Origin: Aestuariivita sp.
Lineage (GTDB): Bacteria; Pseudomonadota; Alphaproteobacteria; Rhodobacterales; Rhodobacteraceae
Direction: 5' to 3'
Length of the DNA stretch: 64,000 nt
Assembly: GCF_021404545.1 (NCBI RefSeq)
Contig: NZ_JAAWWD010000001.1
Location: 175,843-239,842, forward strand
This document shows positions 1-7,922 of the stretch, in pieces; position 1 is the first letter of the stretch; each line of letters starts with the position of its first letter. The notes beneath the pieces are model-generated. The model did no database searches. It was given only the letters and a program-made list of their open reading frames with translations, and was not told the origin of the DNA. The position numbers and the translations under genes were made by a program.

Positions 1-834
1 TCGGACGGTGTGGCGGATATGGCGTCGATCGTGCCGGTCTATGCGCCGGGTCAATTGGTGGCCTACGAGGTCGTCGACACGATCCAGTTTGGTGACGAAT
101 GGGTCGGCATGATGGCCACCTATGAGTTGATGACCACGAACGAGGCCGCACTGGCCGAGCAGAAGAAGGCCAATATCAAGTATTTCGGCAACTATACCAC
201 CGGACCCACACAGCTTTTGATGCGGGATACGCCAGTAGCGACCGCCGCCGATCTGGATGGCAAGACGATCCGCGCGACTGGTGCCTTTGTCCCCGCGTTG
301 GAGGCCAAGGGTGCCTCAACCGTGTCGATGTCACAGCCCAAGGTCTATGAAGCGATCTCGAACGGGTCGGTCGATGGGTCGACGACATATTACTACGTGG
401 CCAAGGCCTATAAGCATTATGAGGTCGCGGACTATATCACGGCGCTCGATATGGGTCAGGTGCTGGCCTTTGGTATCGGCATGAACATGAACACCTACAT
501 GAGCCTTACCCCGGAGCAGCAGGCGCTTGTGGACGAGCTGGGCCGCGACTTTACCGTTTATATGGCGGAAAAGATGTATACCTCCAGAACCGAGACACGG
601 GCCGAGCTTGAGGCCGGTATCGATGGTCACAAGATCGAGATCGTGGAACCCACGGCCGAGCTGCGTGCTGCGCTGGTCAAGGTGGCAAATGAAGACGTGG
701 CTAGCTGGAAGGAGAAGGCCAGCGAAAAGGGTCTCGATGCCGGGGGTGTCTATGACGCGTTTGCGGCGCTGGTGGACAAATACACCGCCGCGCGGGACGC
801 CGACGGCTATCCCTGGGACGTCAAGAGCAACTGA
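1..834 (+). CDS. dctP: TRAP transporter solute-binding protein, DctP family (5' end missing)
   Basis: Periplasmic binding protein of a TRAP importer, which delivers an organic acid to the DctQM permease. The frame is open from base 1 (Ser-Asp-Gly-Val-Ala-Asp-Met), so the signal peptide and N-terminal lobe lie outside the window; 277 residues are visible. The motif LDGKTIRATG carries the conserved arginine that binds ligand carboxylate in DctP proteins, which points to a carboxylate substrate. The C-terminal helices and the ending at WDVKSN are typical. It is followed by a strong hairpin and then by dctQ and dctM, the standard gene order. The exact ligand cannot be read from the sequence. Confidence 0.9.
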   Translation, partial: SDGVADMASIVPVYAPGQLVAYEVVDTIQFGDEWVGMMATYELMTTNEAALAEQKKANIKYFGNYTTGPTQLLMRDTPVATAADLDGKTIRATGAFVPALEAKGASTVSMSQPKVYEAISNGSVDGSTTYYYVAKAYKHYEVADYITALDMGQVLAFGIGMNMNTYMSLTPEQQALVDELGRDFTVYMAEKMYTSRTETRAELEAGIDGHKIEIVEPTAELRAALVKVANEDVASWKEKASEKGLDAGGVYDAFAALVDKYTAARDADGYPWDVKSN

Positions 835-845
835 TTATGACCCCG

Positions 846-880
846 AAACCGGCCCGTTCCCATTTGGTACGGGCCGGTTT
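846..880. terminator. Intra-operon hairpin between dctP and dctQ
   Basis: Perfect 12-bp inverted repeat: AAACCGGCCCGT at 846-857 and ACGGGCCGGTTT at 869-880, with an 11-nt loop. It starts 12 bp after the dctP stop codon. It has no long T tract, so it could be a partial terminator or an mRNA 3'-end stabiliser that keeps binding-protein message more abundant than permease message. That role is inferred from its position. Confidence 0.75.
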
Positions 881-906
881 GATTTGACCGAAAGTGTTGG
901 CACACA

Positions 907-1398
907 TTGCTCAGATTCCTTGATATTATTGAAAACATCGCCCTTTGGACCGGCTGTCTGGCGCTCTTGATCATGGGTGCGCTGGTGACCGGGTCAGTGC
1001 TGGGGCGCAGTCTTTTTAACGCGCCGATCCCGGATGATCTCTTGATGATCGGGTTGTTGATGGTCTGCGTGATTGTCCTGCCGCTGTCTTATGTCGAACG
1101 CAGCAACGGCCACATCGTCGTGACCGTGATCGCGGACCGCTTGCCCGTGCGTGTTCAGCGTGTCCTGCGGATATTCGGTCAGCTGATCTTTGCCGCGTTC
1201 ATGGGTACGATGGGGTTCGTGATCGCGCGGAAGGTGCCGTCGGAGTTCGAACAGAATCTCTATTACGATGGTCATCTCGAAGTGCCGACCTGGCCGATGA
1301 AAGCGGTCTTTGCATTTGGCGTGGCGGTTTTTCTGCTGCGTATCGTGACAAACATCATTCGGGATCTGCGCGAGACCGATCAAGATCAGGCGATCTGA
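907..1398 (+). CDS. dctQ: TRAP transporter small permease, DctQ family
   Basis: Four-helix small membrane subunit of the TRAP importer, working with DctM (1403-2743) and the upstream binding protein. The 163 residues match the family length, with hydrophobic segments near residues 12-34, 48-68, 90-110 and 128-150. The start is TTG at 907; the usual opening sequence (MLRFLDIIENIALWTG) begins there and no ATG or GTG is available in frame further upstream. A TTG start after a hairpin would lower expression relative to dctP, fitting the needed excess of binding protein. Only 4 bp separate it from dctM. Confidence 0.88.
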   Translation: MLRFLDIIENIALWTGCLALLIMGALVTGSVLGRSLFNAPIPDDLLMIGLLMVCVIVLPLSYVERSNGHIVVTVIADRLPVRVQRVLRIFGQLIFAAFMGTMGFVIARKVPSEFEQNLYYDGHLEVPTWPMKAVFAFGVAVFLLRIVTNIIRDLRETDQDQAI

Positions 1399-1402
1399 GC
1401 CC

Positions 1403-2743
1403 ATGGACCCTTTGACGGTTGGCATCTGCGGGCTGATTGCCACGCTTGTTCTTCTGGCGCTGCGCGTCCCAATTGCGGCGGCACTGGGCGCTGTGGCTTC
1501 GGTTGGGATCTTTGTCATATTTGCCTGGCGTCCGGGGGCGGAGTTTGCCCCGCAATGGGCCTGGCAACCAACCTTTTCGCTGCTTGCAAATAACCCTTAC
1601 GCGTTCATCACCACCTATACCTTGTCGACAATCCCGCTTTTTATTTTCATGGGGCATCTGGCATATGAGGCCGGGTTCACGACAGATATCTACCGCGCCG
1701 CACGGTTGTGGCTGACCCGCGTCAAGGGCGGTGTTGCCATTGCATCGGTCGTTGGCTGCGGCGGGTTTTCGGCCATCACCGGGTCGTCGGTGGCCTGTGC
1801 GGCGGCGATGGGCCGGATCGCGATCCCCGAGATGCTGAAATTCGGGTACTCCAAATCGCTTGCGTCAGGATCGGTCGCGATTGGGGGCACGCTGGGCTCG
1901 CTCATCCCGCCCAGCGTTCTGTTCATCCTCTATGGCATCTTTGCCGAGCAATCGATTGCCAAGCTCTTTGTTGCCGCGATCATCCCGGGGCTGTTGTCGC
2001 TGGCGGCCTATATCCTGGTGATCTACATTTGGGTGTCGCGCCGCCCGCAGGACGCACCGATCCCGGAAGAAGAGATCTCGCGCGCCGAGCGAATGCGCGC
2101 TTTGCGCGACTGCTGGGCGATTGTTGTCCTGTTCATCGCTGTTGTCGGCGGCATCTATGTCGGTCTTTTCACCCCGACCGAAGCTGCGGGCATGGGCGCT
2201 GCGACAACACTGGTCTTGGGTCTGCTCCTGGGTCGTTTGAACCTTAGGAAGATCTTCGCGGCCCTGAAAGAGAGCGTCTATCAGTCTTCAATGGTGTTTG
2301 TGATCGCAATCGGCGGCAAGCTGTTTGTGAACTTCATGGCGCTGACCGGTCTGGCCGGAGAAATCACCACCTGGATCGAGACATCCGGGGTGTCGGTCTT
2401 TGTGATCATGGGCCTGATCGTCCTGATGTATATCTTCTTGGGGATGTTTCTGGATCCCATCGGGATCATACTGCTGACATTGCCGCTGACCATTCCGATT
2501 GTCGAAACCTTTGGCTTTTCGCTGATCTGGTTTGGCGTGGTGGTGATCAAGCTGTTGGAGATCGGGCTTGTCACGCCGCCCATTGGGCTGAACGTCTTTG
2601 TAATCAAGTCCATCGTTGGTGACCGAATACCATTGGAATCAATATTCGGCGGTGTGGCGTGGTTCCTTCTGATCGAGATATTCGTCCTCGCCGCGATCCT
2701 GCTGATCCCGGCCTTGTCGCTCTACCTGACGGCTTTCGTCTAG
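1403..2743 (+). CDS. dctM: TRAP transporter large permease, DctM family
   Basis: Large permease subunit of the TRAP importer, driving ion-coupled uptake of the acid delivered by the binding protein. It has 446 residues and about a dozen hydrophobic segments. Visible family signatures include GGFSAITGSSVACAAAMG near residues 116-133, GGTLGSLIPPS near 160-170 and the LVTPPIGLN motif near the C-terminus. ATG at 1403 follows the dctQ stop by 4 bp, so the two are translationally linked. Length and motifs are normal for the family. The 181 bp downstream contain no gene that I can recognise. Confidence 0.93.
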   Translation: MDPLTVGICGLIATLVLLALRVPIAAALGAVASVGIFVIFAWRPGAEFAPQWAWQPTFSLLANNPYAFITTYTLSTIPLFIFMGHLAYEAGFTTDIYRAARLWLTRVKGGVAIASVVGCGGFSAITGSSVACAAAMGRIAIPEMLKFGYSKSLASGSVAIGGTLGSLIPPSVLFILYGIFAEQSIAKLFVAAIIPGLLSLAAYILVIYIWVSRRPQDAPIPEEEISRAERMRALRDCWAIVVLFIAVVGGIYVGLFTPTEAAGMGAATTLVLGLLLGRLNLRKIFAALKESVYQSSMVFVIAIGGKLFVNFMALTGLAGEITTWIETSGVSVFVIMGLIVLMYIFLGMFLDPIGIILLTLPLTIPIVETFGFSLIWFGVVVIKLLEIGLVTPPIGLNVFVIKSIVGDRIPLESIFGGVAWFLLIEIFVLAAILLIPALSLYLTAFV

Positions 2744-2924
2744 GTACTGCCAGCGGTCAAGGGCCCACAGAACGGACCCGCCCGTCGGATGCGGTGCGCT
2801 AAACTCTGCCCTTTTCATGTGGGTTGGCATTTGCCACTCTAACCCTGAATTTCCGGATCGGGTGATGTAAACCCCATTAACATTACCTATATGGACAGCA
2901 TGATGATTGGAAAGGGCGTATTTG

Positions 2925-4001
2925 ATGGCCAATTTTGACGCGATGGTTGAGGATTCTCAGGCGCAGGTCGCCAAGACTCAAGCCGAAATCCAACAGCTCT
3001 CGTCGCGGATCGAGTCCGCGCGTGCCAAGATTGCAGCGGGCGAGGATGCCACGATTGACATCGAAACTGCGACCCTTGAGGATGTCCACGCCCATACGGA
3101 CGTGATGAACGCCAACATCGCCGAGCTGATCATGGGTCTGGACGACGTCACCGAGGCGTTTTCCAAGGATTTCGATGAGATGCGGTCAAAGACCGGCTGG
3201 GAGAGCTTTGTCGGCATCTTCTCAAGCGGCAAATCGGAATCGATGCGTCAGGAGCGGATGCGCACCGCGTCGATCGACGACAAGCTTCAGGACCTGATCG
3301 CGAAATCCGATGTCATCGTGACGCTCTTGCAAGGCCAGCTGGAGATGCTGGAGGCCGAGAAAACCAAGGTCGAGACAAATCTGACCGGGACCCTGGACGA
3401 ACGCGAGGCCGTCGTGGCCGAGCTGGAAGCCCTGCGCACCGATATTCAGGGGATGGATCCCAAGATCATTACTCTGGAAAACAAGATCTCCGTCGAACAG
3501 GACGCCGCCGCGCGGACCCAACTGGAGACAGAGCTGGCCGGGCTGAACACCCAGTACAATCAGATGGTGCAGGATGAGCAGGTCAAGCTCGCCCGCAGCC
3601 AAACCCTGGAGCGGTATATCGAAAAGGGCAAGACCTGGGTCGACTCGCTTCAGAATCAGGCAGCGACCCAGATGGTTCTGATCAACAAGTTGCAGACCGA
3701 TACCAAACAGCGGGTCGTTCTTTATGATGCGTTGTCGAAATCGCTGAAAACAGCGCAGCAACAGGACGTGGCGCACCGGATAAACGAGATCGGCGTAAAA
3801 ACCGACCAGGAGGCGCAAACCGCAATGGCCGCGATTGGTACGGCGACCAATCAGAAGATGGCCGAGATGATGGAAAAACACGAGGATCACATGGTCTTTG
3901 CCCGCGACGTGCTGGAAGCCAAGGCCAAGGCGGATGAACGCTTTGCCCGGCGGTTCGCGAAGATTATCGAGAAACACGACAAAAATCTCTACGGGGCGTG
4001 A
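2925..4001 (+). CDS. Soluble coiled-coil protein, first gene of an uncharacterised AAA+ cluster
   Basis: 358 residues, almost entirely charged and helical, with no signal peptide or membrane segment. Heptad-like coiled coil is visible at about residues 5-50, 130-235 and 245-355. A less regular segment (TGWESFVGIFSSGKSE, near residues 84-99) lies between coils. I chose ATG 2925 because GGAAAGG lies about 9 nt before it; a TTG at 2907 lacks such a site. The shape recalls filament or scaffold proteins such as TelA or PspA, but I see no diagnostic motif and do not assign it. It sits 2 bp before a 51-residue membrane protein and shares a direction with the AAA+ ATPase at 5476, suggesting a common function. 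Confidence 0.8.
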   Translation: MANFDAMVEDSQAQVAKTQAEIQQLSSRIESARAKIAAGEDATIDIETATLEDVHAHTDVMNANIAELIMGLDDVTEAFSKDFDEMRSKTGWESFVGIFSSGKSESMRQERMRTASIDDKLQDLIAKSDVIVTLLQGQLEMLEAEKTKVETNLTGTLDEREAVVAELEALRTDIQGMDPKIITLENKISVEQDAAARTQLETELAGLNTQYNQMVQDEQVKLARSQTLERYIEKGKTWVDSLQNQAATQMVLINKLQTDTKQRVVLYDALSKSLKTAQQQDVAHRINEIGVKTDQEAQTAMAAIGTATNQKMAEMMEKHEDHMVFARDVLEAKAKADERFARRFAKIIEKHDKNLYGA

Positions 4002-4003
4002 GG

Positions 4004-4159
4004 ATGCAAAAGCTTGGCTTGATCCTGATGGCGGTCTGGCTGGTCTCGGCCGTGGCTTCCTGGCTGGACCTCGTCCCGCGTGAGGTGGAACTGGTAGGGC
4101 TGGGCCTCGGGGCCGTGGGTGTGCTGATGTTGTTTTTGGCGCGCAAGCGGCGCCAGTGA
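4004..4159 (+). CDS. 51-residue two-helix membrane protein
   Basis: Small protein MQKLGLILMAVWLVSAVASW... ending in a basic tail ARKRRQ. Two hydrophobic stretches (about residues 3-22 and 29-46) are separated by a short acidic/basic turn (LDLVPREVE). The ATG is 2 bp after the stop of the coiled-coil gene with GTGAGG overlapping that stop as a ribosome site, and the stop is 7 bp before the next ATG, so it is embedded in an operon. Its position suggests a membrane anchor or partner for the neighbouring soluble proteins; that is inference. No family recognised. Confidence 0.7.
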   Translation: MQKLGLILMAVWLVSAVASWLDLVPREVELVGLGLGAVGVLMLFLARKRRQ

Positions 4160-4166
4160 TCCGGTC

Positions 4167-5288
4167 ATGACCGATACCATCGAAGACCGCAGCGGCCTGA
4201 TCGACAGGTTTGCCTCACGCCGGTATTTTCGCAAGTTCGAGGCGATTACCGGCCATATGGCGCGTGTCGCCGCGGTGATGGAGGCAGATGGCGCATTGAG
4301 CCGGGAGGATGTGAAGATCCTGGCGCGTTATGGCCAGATGCTGACCTTTACGTTTCGCGCGCTCAGCATGAAGTACCTGCTCGTCGGGCGCGACACCGGG
4401 CGGTTTTTCGGCTCTCTCGCCATCGACCGGACAGAGAGCGGATTTCCCGTCGCGGCTGAGCTGTTGACCATGGCCAACGATGCCCAGCAAGCCGCGCGCC
4501 ACCTGGATAACATGCCGTCGGTCGAGGCACTGAAAGACGATATGGTGCGCACGATCATCGGCGCCCAGGAGCTGCCCACCAAACTGCAATTCGCGCTGAG
4601 CCAGCGGTACTATTACGAGGAGCTGATGCGTGGGCAGCTTTTTTGGGTGCAGAACGATCCAGAATGTCTGTGGCAAGGCAATCTGGAGGAGCGGCGTCGG
4701 CAGTTCCTGATCCATTGGGCGGCCTATGACAGTCAGATAAACCTGCCCGTTATCTATCTGCTGAACCTTGAAGACACCGGCAAAGTGGCGCTGCCCAAAG
4801 ACGAGCGGCGTTGGCCTGAAGCGCAGGCCCATTTGATGGCGCAAGGGCTGGCGGGGCTGAAGCTTGTGACCATCGCGCAGGGGTTTGACGAGGATTTCGG
4901 CGATCTTCACCCCAAGCGGCTGCGCCGGTTTCACATCGGCCCGATGTATTCCAGTGCCTTTACCGAACAATCTGGCCCGCTGCGTCGGGTGCTGTCCGAT
5001 GCGCGCGCGCCGGAGGGGCAGGATTGGGCGCTGGCCTGGACCGAGGAACAGCTGGAAAGCGAAAGCGTGCGCGCGGAACGGACGGGTTGGTTCTCGAATG
5101 TGGAGCGCCAGGTCTTTGCGCTGGATCCGTTTGGCGGACGTGATGCCGAGACGGGCGCAACCCGGACCCAACGCGCGATCATTCTGCCGCAGCGGCCCTA
5201 TCAAGTGCTGGCGGAAAAGACCCCGCCGGGATTTGAGGATGTGCGCAAGTTCGTTGTCGGGTCTGGCGGCAGGGTGCTGAGATATTGA
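4167..5288 (+). CDS. Uncharacterised protein of the AAA+ cluster
   Basis: 373 residues, soluble, rich in Arg, Glu and aromatic residues. The N-terminal third (to about residue 120) is predicted helical. A middle part contains ALSQRYYYEELMRGQLFWVQ and a Trp/Arg-rich stretch, and the C-terminus ends RKFVVGSGGRVLRY. No nucleotide-binding or metal motif is visible and I do not recognise a family. The ATG at 4167 is 7 bp after the 51-residue membrane protein. The next gene, the AAA+ ATPase, starts 187 bp downstream after a repeat element, so this protein is either a partner or a substrate adaptor of that ATPase. That role is a guess from context. Confidence 0.8.
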   Translation: MTDTIEDRSGLIDRFASRRYFRKFEAITGHMARVAAVMEADGALSREDVKILARYGQMLTFTFRALSMKYLLVGRDTGRFFGSLAIDRTESGFPVAAELLTMANDAQQAARHLDNMPSVEALKDDMVRTIIGAQELPTKLQFALSQRYYYEELMRGQLFWVQNDPECLWQGNLEERRRQFLIHWAAYDSQINLPVIYLLNLEDTGKVALPKDERRWPEAQAHLMAQGLAGLKLVTIAQGFDEDFGDLHPKRLRRFHIGPMYSSAFTEQSGPLRRVLSDARAPEGQDWALAWTEEQLESESVRAERTGWFSNVERQVFALDPFGGRDAETGATRTQRAIILPQRPYQVLAEKTPPGFEDVRKFVVGSGGRVLRY

Positions 5289-5420
5289 GCGCGGAAGCAG
5301 GGCCCGGCTGGCGGGGCCGGTGGGTTTGGCCTCCCTGCTGCTGGGTGTTTCGGACCCGCTCGGCGCTCGTGTCTGTGCCTCGCAAACCTGCGGATGCCCG
5401 GCGGCGGACATGTGGCAGGT

Positions 5421-5460
5421 GCGGGAGCCTCCGGCGGCCGGTATTTGAAAAGAGAAGAAG
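5421..5460 (+). repeat. 40-bp intergenic repeat, copy 1
   Basis: GGGAGCCTCCGGCGG, then four variable bases, TATTT, six variable bases and AGAAGAAG. The second copy, of the same length, is at 49623-49662, also just before an ATG. The element contains the short inverted repeat GGAGCCTCC. I recall very similar sequences ahead of genes in many Rhodobacteraceae genomes. The rest of the 187-bp gap (5289-5475) shows nothing else that I recognise. Confidence 0.7.
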
Positions 5461-5475
5461 AACGGGTTTCGCGCA

Positions 5476-7407
5476 ATGACTATGACCTCTGATTTGATGG
5501 AACTGCCCGAGGCGGACATCCAGAAGCATTACCCCGCAGCGTTGGCGATGATGCAGGGGTTCGATCATGCCCCGCGCATCGGGTCCGCGACTGAGGAGCG
5601 TGTCGAACGATCCTCGGGTATTGGGACACGGCGGCGGTTTCGGTCCACCACGCCCGGGCTGGTGACCCGGCGGGTGGAACGGCCCGAGGGTGTGCACCTC
5701 TTGGAGCGGATCGAGGCGGCAGATGGCGATGATGCGCTGGTTTCGCCTGCGCAGGCCCAAGTGATGAACGGGTTGCGGCGGGCATTGGCCATCTCATTGG
5801 CGGTGGCGGAGACCTATGCGGAGCGGACCGCGCTTGCCGATCTCAAGCGGGCCAATCTGGCCGGGGATCTGCCTGCTGCGCGCAAGACCGAGTTTTCCGA
5901 GCTGCTGGCGGCGGAAGCGCTGATCTCGTTGCATGTTCTGGGCAATGCGCTGGCGGTCCTGATGTCCTCGCATCTGGGCGAAGTGACGGTTGAGGTGGGC
6001 GAGGTTGAGGAGCTTCTGACCGATAACGGGCAATTGGCCCTGCACGGAGCGCTATGGGAATTGGATCAGGATATCGCGCGTCATGCCAGCGACGATATGC
6101 GCCTGGTCGCCACGGTCGCCGCATTTGCCGAACAGGTGATGGACAAAGTCGCAATGCGCGCCCAGATGGCGCCGCGGCTGGAACCGTTTCGTATGGCCGC
6201 CTGGAAGGTGGAGGCCGACGATCTGACGATCCGAGGGTTTGAGCCCGCCTCACGCGCGAAATCCACCACGCTGACGATGGCGTTCAAGAAACCGCATGAG
6301 GTGGTGGGCAACCACATTGCCAAATACCAGGCGATGCGACTGGCCAAGATGATCATGGCCTACGACTTTGACCGCCGACTCAATCCGTTTGTCGAACTGG
6401 GCGGGTTCATCTTTACTTTCATGGGGGATGGCAGGCCTGGGACGGGAAAGACCACCCTGATCCAGATGATGGCCGGAATGATCAACGACTACTGTCAGGT
6501 CGCGGGCTATCCGTTTCGGTATCAGAACCTCTCGACGGATAATATCGACAGTTATCAGGGGAAATCGGGGCAGAACGCCAAGGCGTTCATCAACACGGTG
6601 ATCGACCCCACGGTGATCGGCTTCGGCACAATTGATGACATTGATACTTTGGCCGGGAAACGCGGCGACCGGCAATCCAGCGCCGGTCAGTTGGAGATCA
6701 CCGCCGTCCTGATGGAGAGCTTTGCCGGAGCCAACACGGTGGTGCGCGGCAATTGCACCTTTGGCATGTTCTCGAATTACCCCGAGAACGTGGACGACGC
6801 GCTGCGCCAGCGGGCGGGCGCGCGCTTCCTGGTGGACGGCCCGCAAACGCAGGAGGATTACATCGACATTCTGGCGCTGCTGATGGGGAAGAACCACGAT
6901 ATTCCTTTAGGTGCGCATGAGCTCTATGCCGCGCAGGAGATCAAGACGGCTGTCGCCGCGTCCTTTGAAGGGCACAGCCGACCGCATGAGGAAGGTTTGA
7001 TGCGGGTGTTTGAGCAGGTCTCGGACCAGGTGGGGGAACTCGATACTATTGCCAAGCTGGGCACCTATCTGAAGGGCATTCAGGAGGCGGACGACCGGTT
7101 CACGGGCCGCGCGATCAAGAACATCACGGATGCGGTGAAGGTCCGCGCGATGGATTTCGAACTGCCCGATGAATGGATGGAGGAGCCCGATCTGTTCCTG
7201 TTCCAGCCCTATGAGGCCAAGCTGGGCATGATCGGTGAACTGCGCCAACCGATCACGGTGGAGATGGTGATCCAGGAGATCAACCGCTATGCGGATTCAG
7301 AGTTTCGGTATGCCGATAAATCCGACGAGGTCGCGATCGAGGATATGGTCCGCGACTTTGGCCGGACCGAAGAGGCGAAACGCCGATATCTGGAGGGCAA
7401 GGAATGA
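5476..7407 (+). CDS. AAA+ ATPase with a long helical N-terminal domain
   Basis: 643 residues. Residues 1-300 form a helical region of unknown type. The AAA+ core follows: Walker A GRPGTGKTT at 319-327, a Walker B-like strand IGFGTIDDID at 381-390, a sensor-1 asparagine in MFSNYPENVD at 431-440, and candidate arginine fingers in LRQRAGAR at 443-450. This arrangement resembles classic AAA remodelling ATPases rather than proteases or DNA helicases; no protease or DNA-binding domain is visible. The small-domain helices continue to about 640. The stop overlaps the start of a three-helix membrane protein (ATGA at 7404), so the two are co-translated. The likely job is ATP-driven remodelling of a membrane-associated assembly; this is inference. 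Confidence 0.88.
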   Translation: MTMTSDLMELPEADIQKHYPAALAMMQGFDHAPRIGSATEERVERSSGIGTRRRFRSTTPGLVTRRVERPEGVHLLERIEAADGDDALVSPAQAQVMNGLRRALAISLAVAETYAERTALADLKRANLAGDLPAARKTEFSELLAAEALISLHVLGNALAVLMSSHLGEVTVEVGEVEELLTDNGQLALHGALWELDQDIARHASDDMRLVATVAAFAEQVMDKVAMRAQMAPRLEPFRMAAWKVEADDLTIRGFEPASRAKSTTLTMAFKKPHEVVGNHIAKYQAMRLAKMIMAYDFDRRLNPFVELGGFIFTFMGDGRPGTGKTTLIQMMAGMINDYCQVAGYPFRYQNLSTDNIDSYQGKSGQNAKAFINTVIDPTVIGFGTIDDIDTLAGKRGDRQSSAGQLEITAVLMESFAGANTVVRGNCTFGMFSNYPENVDDALRQRAGARFLVDGPQTQEDYIDILALLMGKNHDIPLGAHELYAAQEIKTAVAASFEGHSRPHEEGLMRVFEQVSDQVGELDTIAKLGTYLKGIQEADDRFTGRAIKNITDAVKVRAMDFELPDEWMEEPDLFLFQPYEAKLGMIGELRQPITVEMVIQEINRYADSEFRYADKSDEVAIEDMVRDFGRTEEAKRRYLEGKE

Positions 7408-7697
7408 CCTTCGTGATGGCCGGATTGGCCGCGATTGTGGCGTGGATCCTGCCGCTCCGCTGGGGCGTTCTGGGGTTTCTCGGTGCCGCGCTGGGGCTGT
7501 TCGTTGTGCATTTTGCGGCGCTGTCGGCGATGGGGTTCGAGGGCGAGCCTTTGTCGGAATCGCTCCTGCTGTTCGGGGGGAGCTGGGTCGCGTATTTCGG
7601 GTTTAACGCGCAGGTGGCGTACCGGGCGTTTGCGCTGTCTGCGTTGGTCTTGGGGGCGGTTGTTGTTTGGCGGATGGGGAGGGTGTCCCGTGCATAA
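7404..7697 (+). CDS. Small membrane protein translationally coupled to the AAA+ ATPase
   Basis: 97 residues with three hydrophobic segments (about 3-22, 22-45 and 55-88) and a basic C-terminus (WRMGRVSRA). The ATG overlaps the ATPase stop codon (ATGA) and GGAGGGCAAGGA lies directly before it as a ribosome-binding site. No family recognised. The coupling makes it a good candidate for the membrane partner of the ATPase. Confidence 0.78.
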   Translation: MTFVMAGLAAIVAWILPLRWGVLGFLGAALGLFVVHFAALSAMGFEGEPLSESLLLFGGSWVAYFGFNAQVAYRAFALSALVLGAVVVWRMGRVSRA

Positions 7698-7720
7698 CGG
7701 CGGGTGTCTATCAGAACAAA

Positions 7721-7848
7721 GGGCCGCGCCCGACCTGGAGGGCGCATTTGGTCCCTGTATCTGGGGTGGCCGCCTCGAAGCACGCGCGTCGGCCGATCTG
7801 CCACCGACACCGCCAACGCGCCCTCTGGGGGGAGGTCGGGCGCGGCCC
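7721..7848. repeat. Large GC-rich inverted repeat
   Basis: Outer arms GGGCCGCGCCCGACCT (7721-7736) and AGGTCGGGCGCGGCCC (7833-7848) are perfectly complementary over 16 bp. Inner arms GAGGGCGC (7738-7745) and GCGCCCTC (7818-7825) add 8 bp. The loop is about 72 nt. A smaller hairpin (CCCGGCT/AGCCAGG) follows directly. It lies between the conserved membrane-protein gene and the unusual gene at 7923. It may act as a terminator or be a REP-like mobile element. Confidence 0.8.
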
Positions 7849-7922
7849 GGCTGTGAGCCAGGCGGGACGCACAAGAAAAGCTGTTCTCCGCCTTGGATGG
7901 GTTTGATTTGAAGGGGGCCGGG

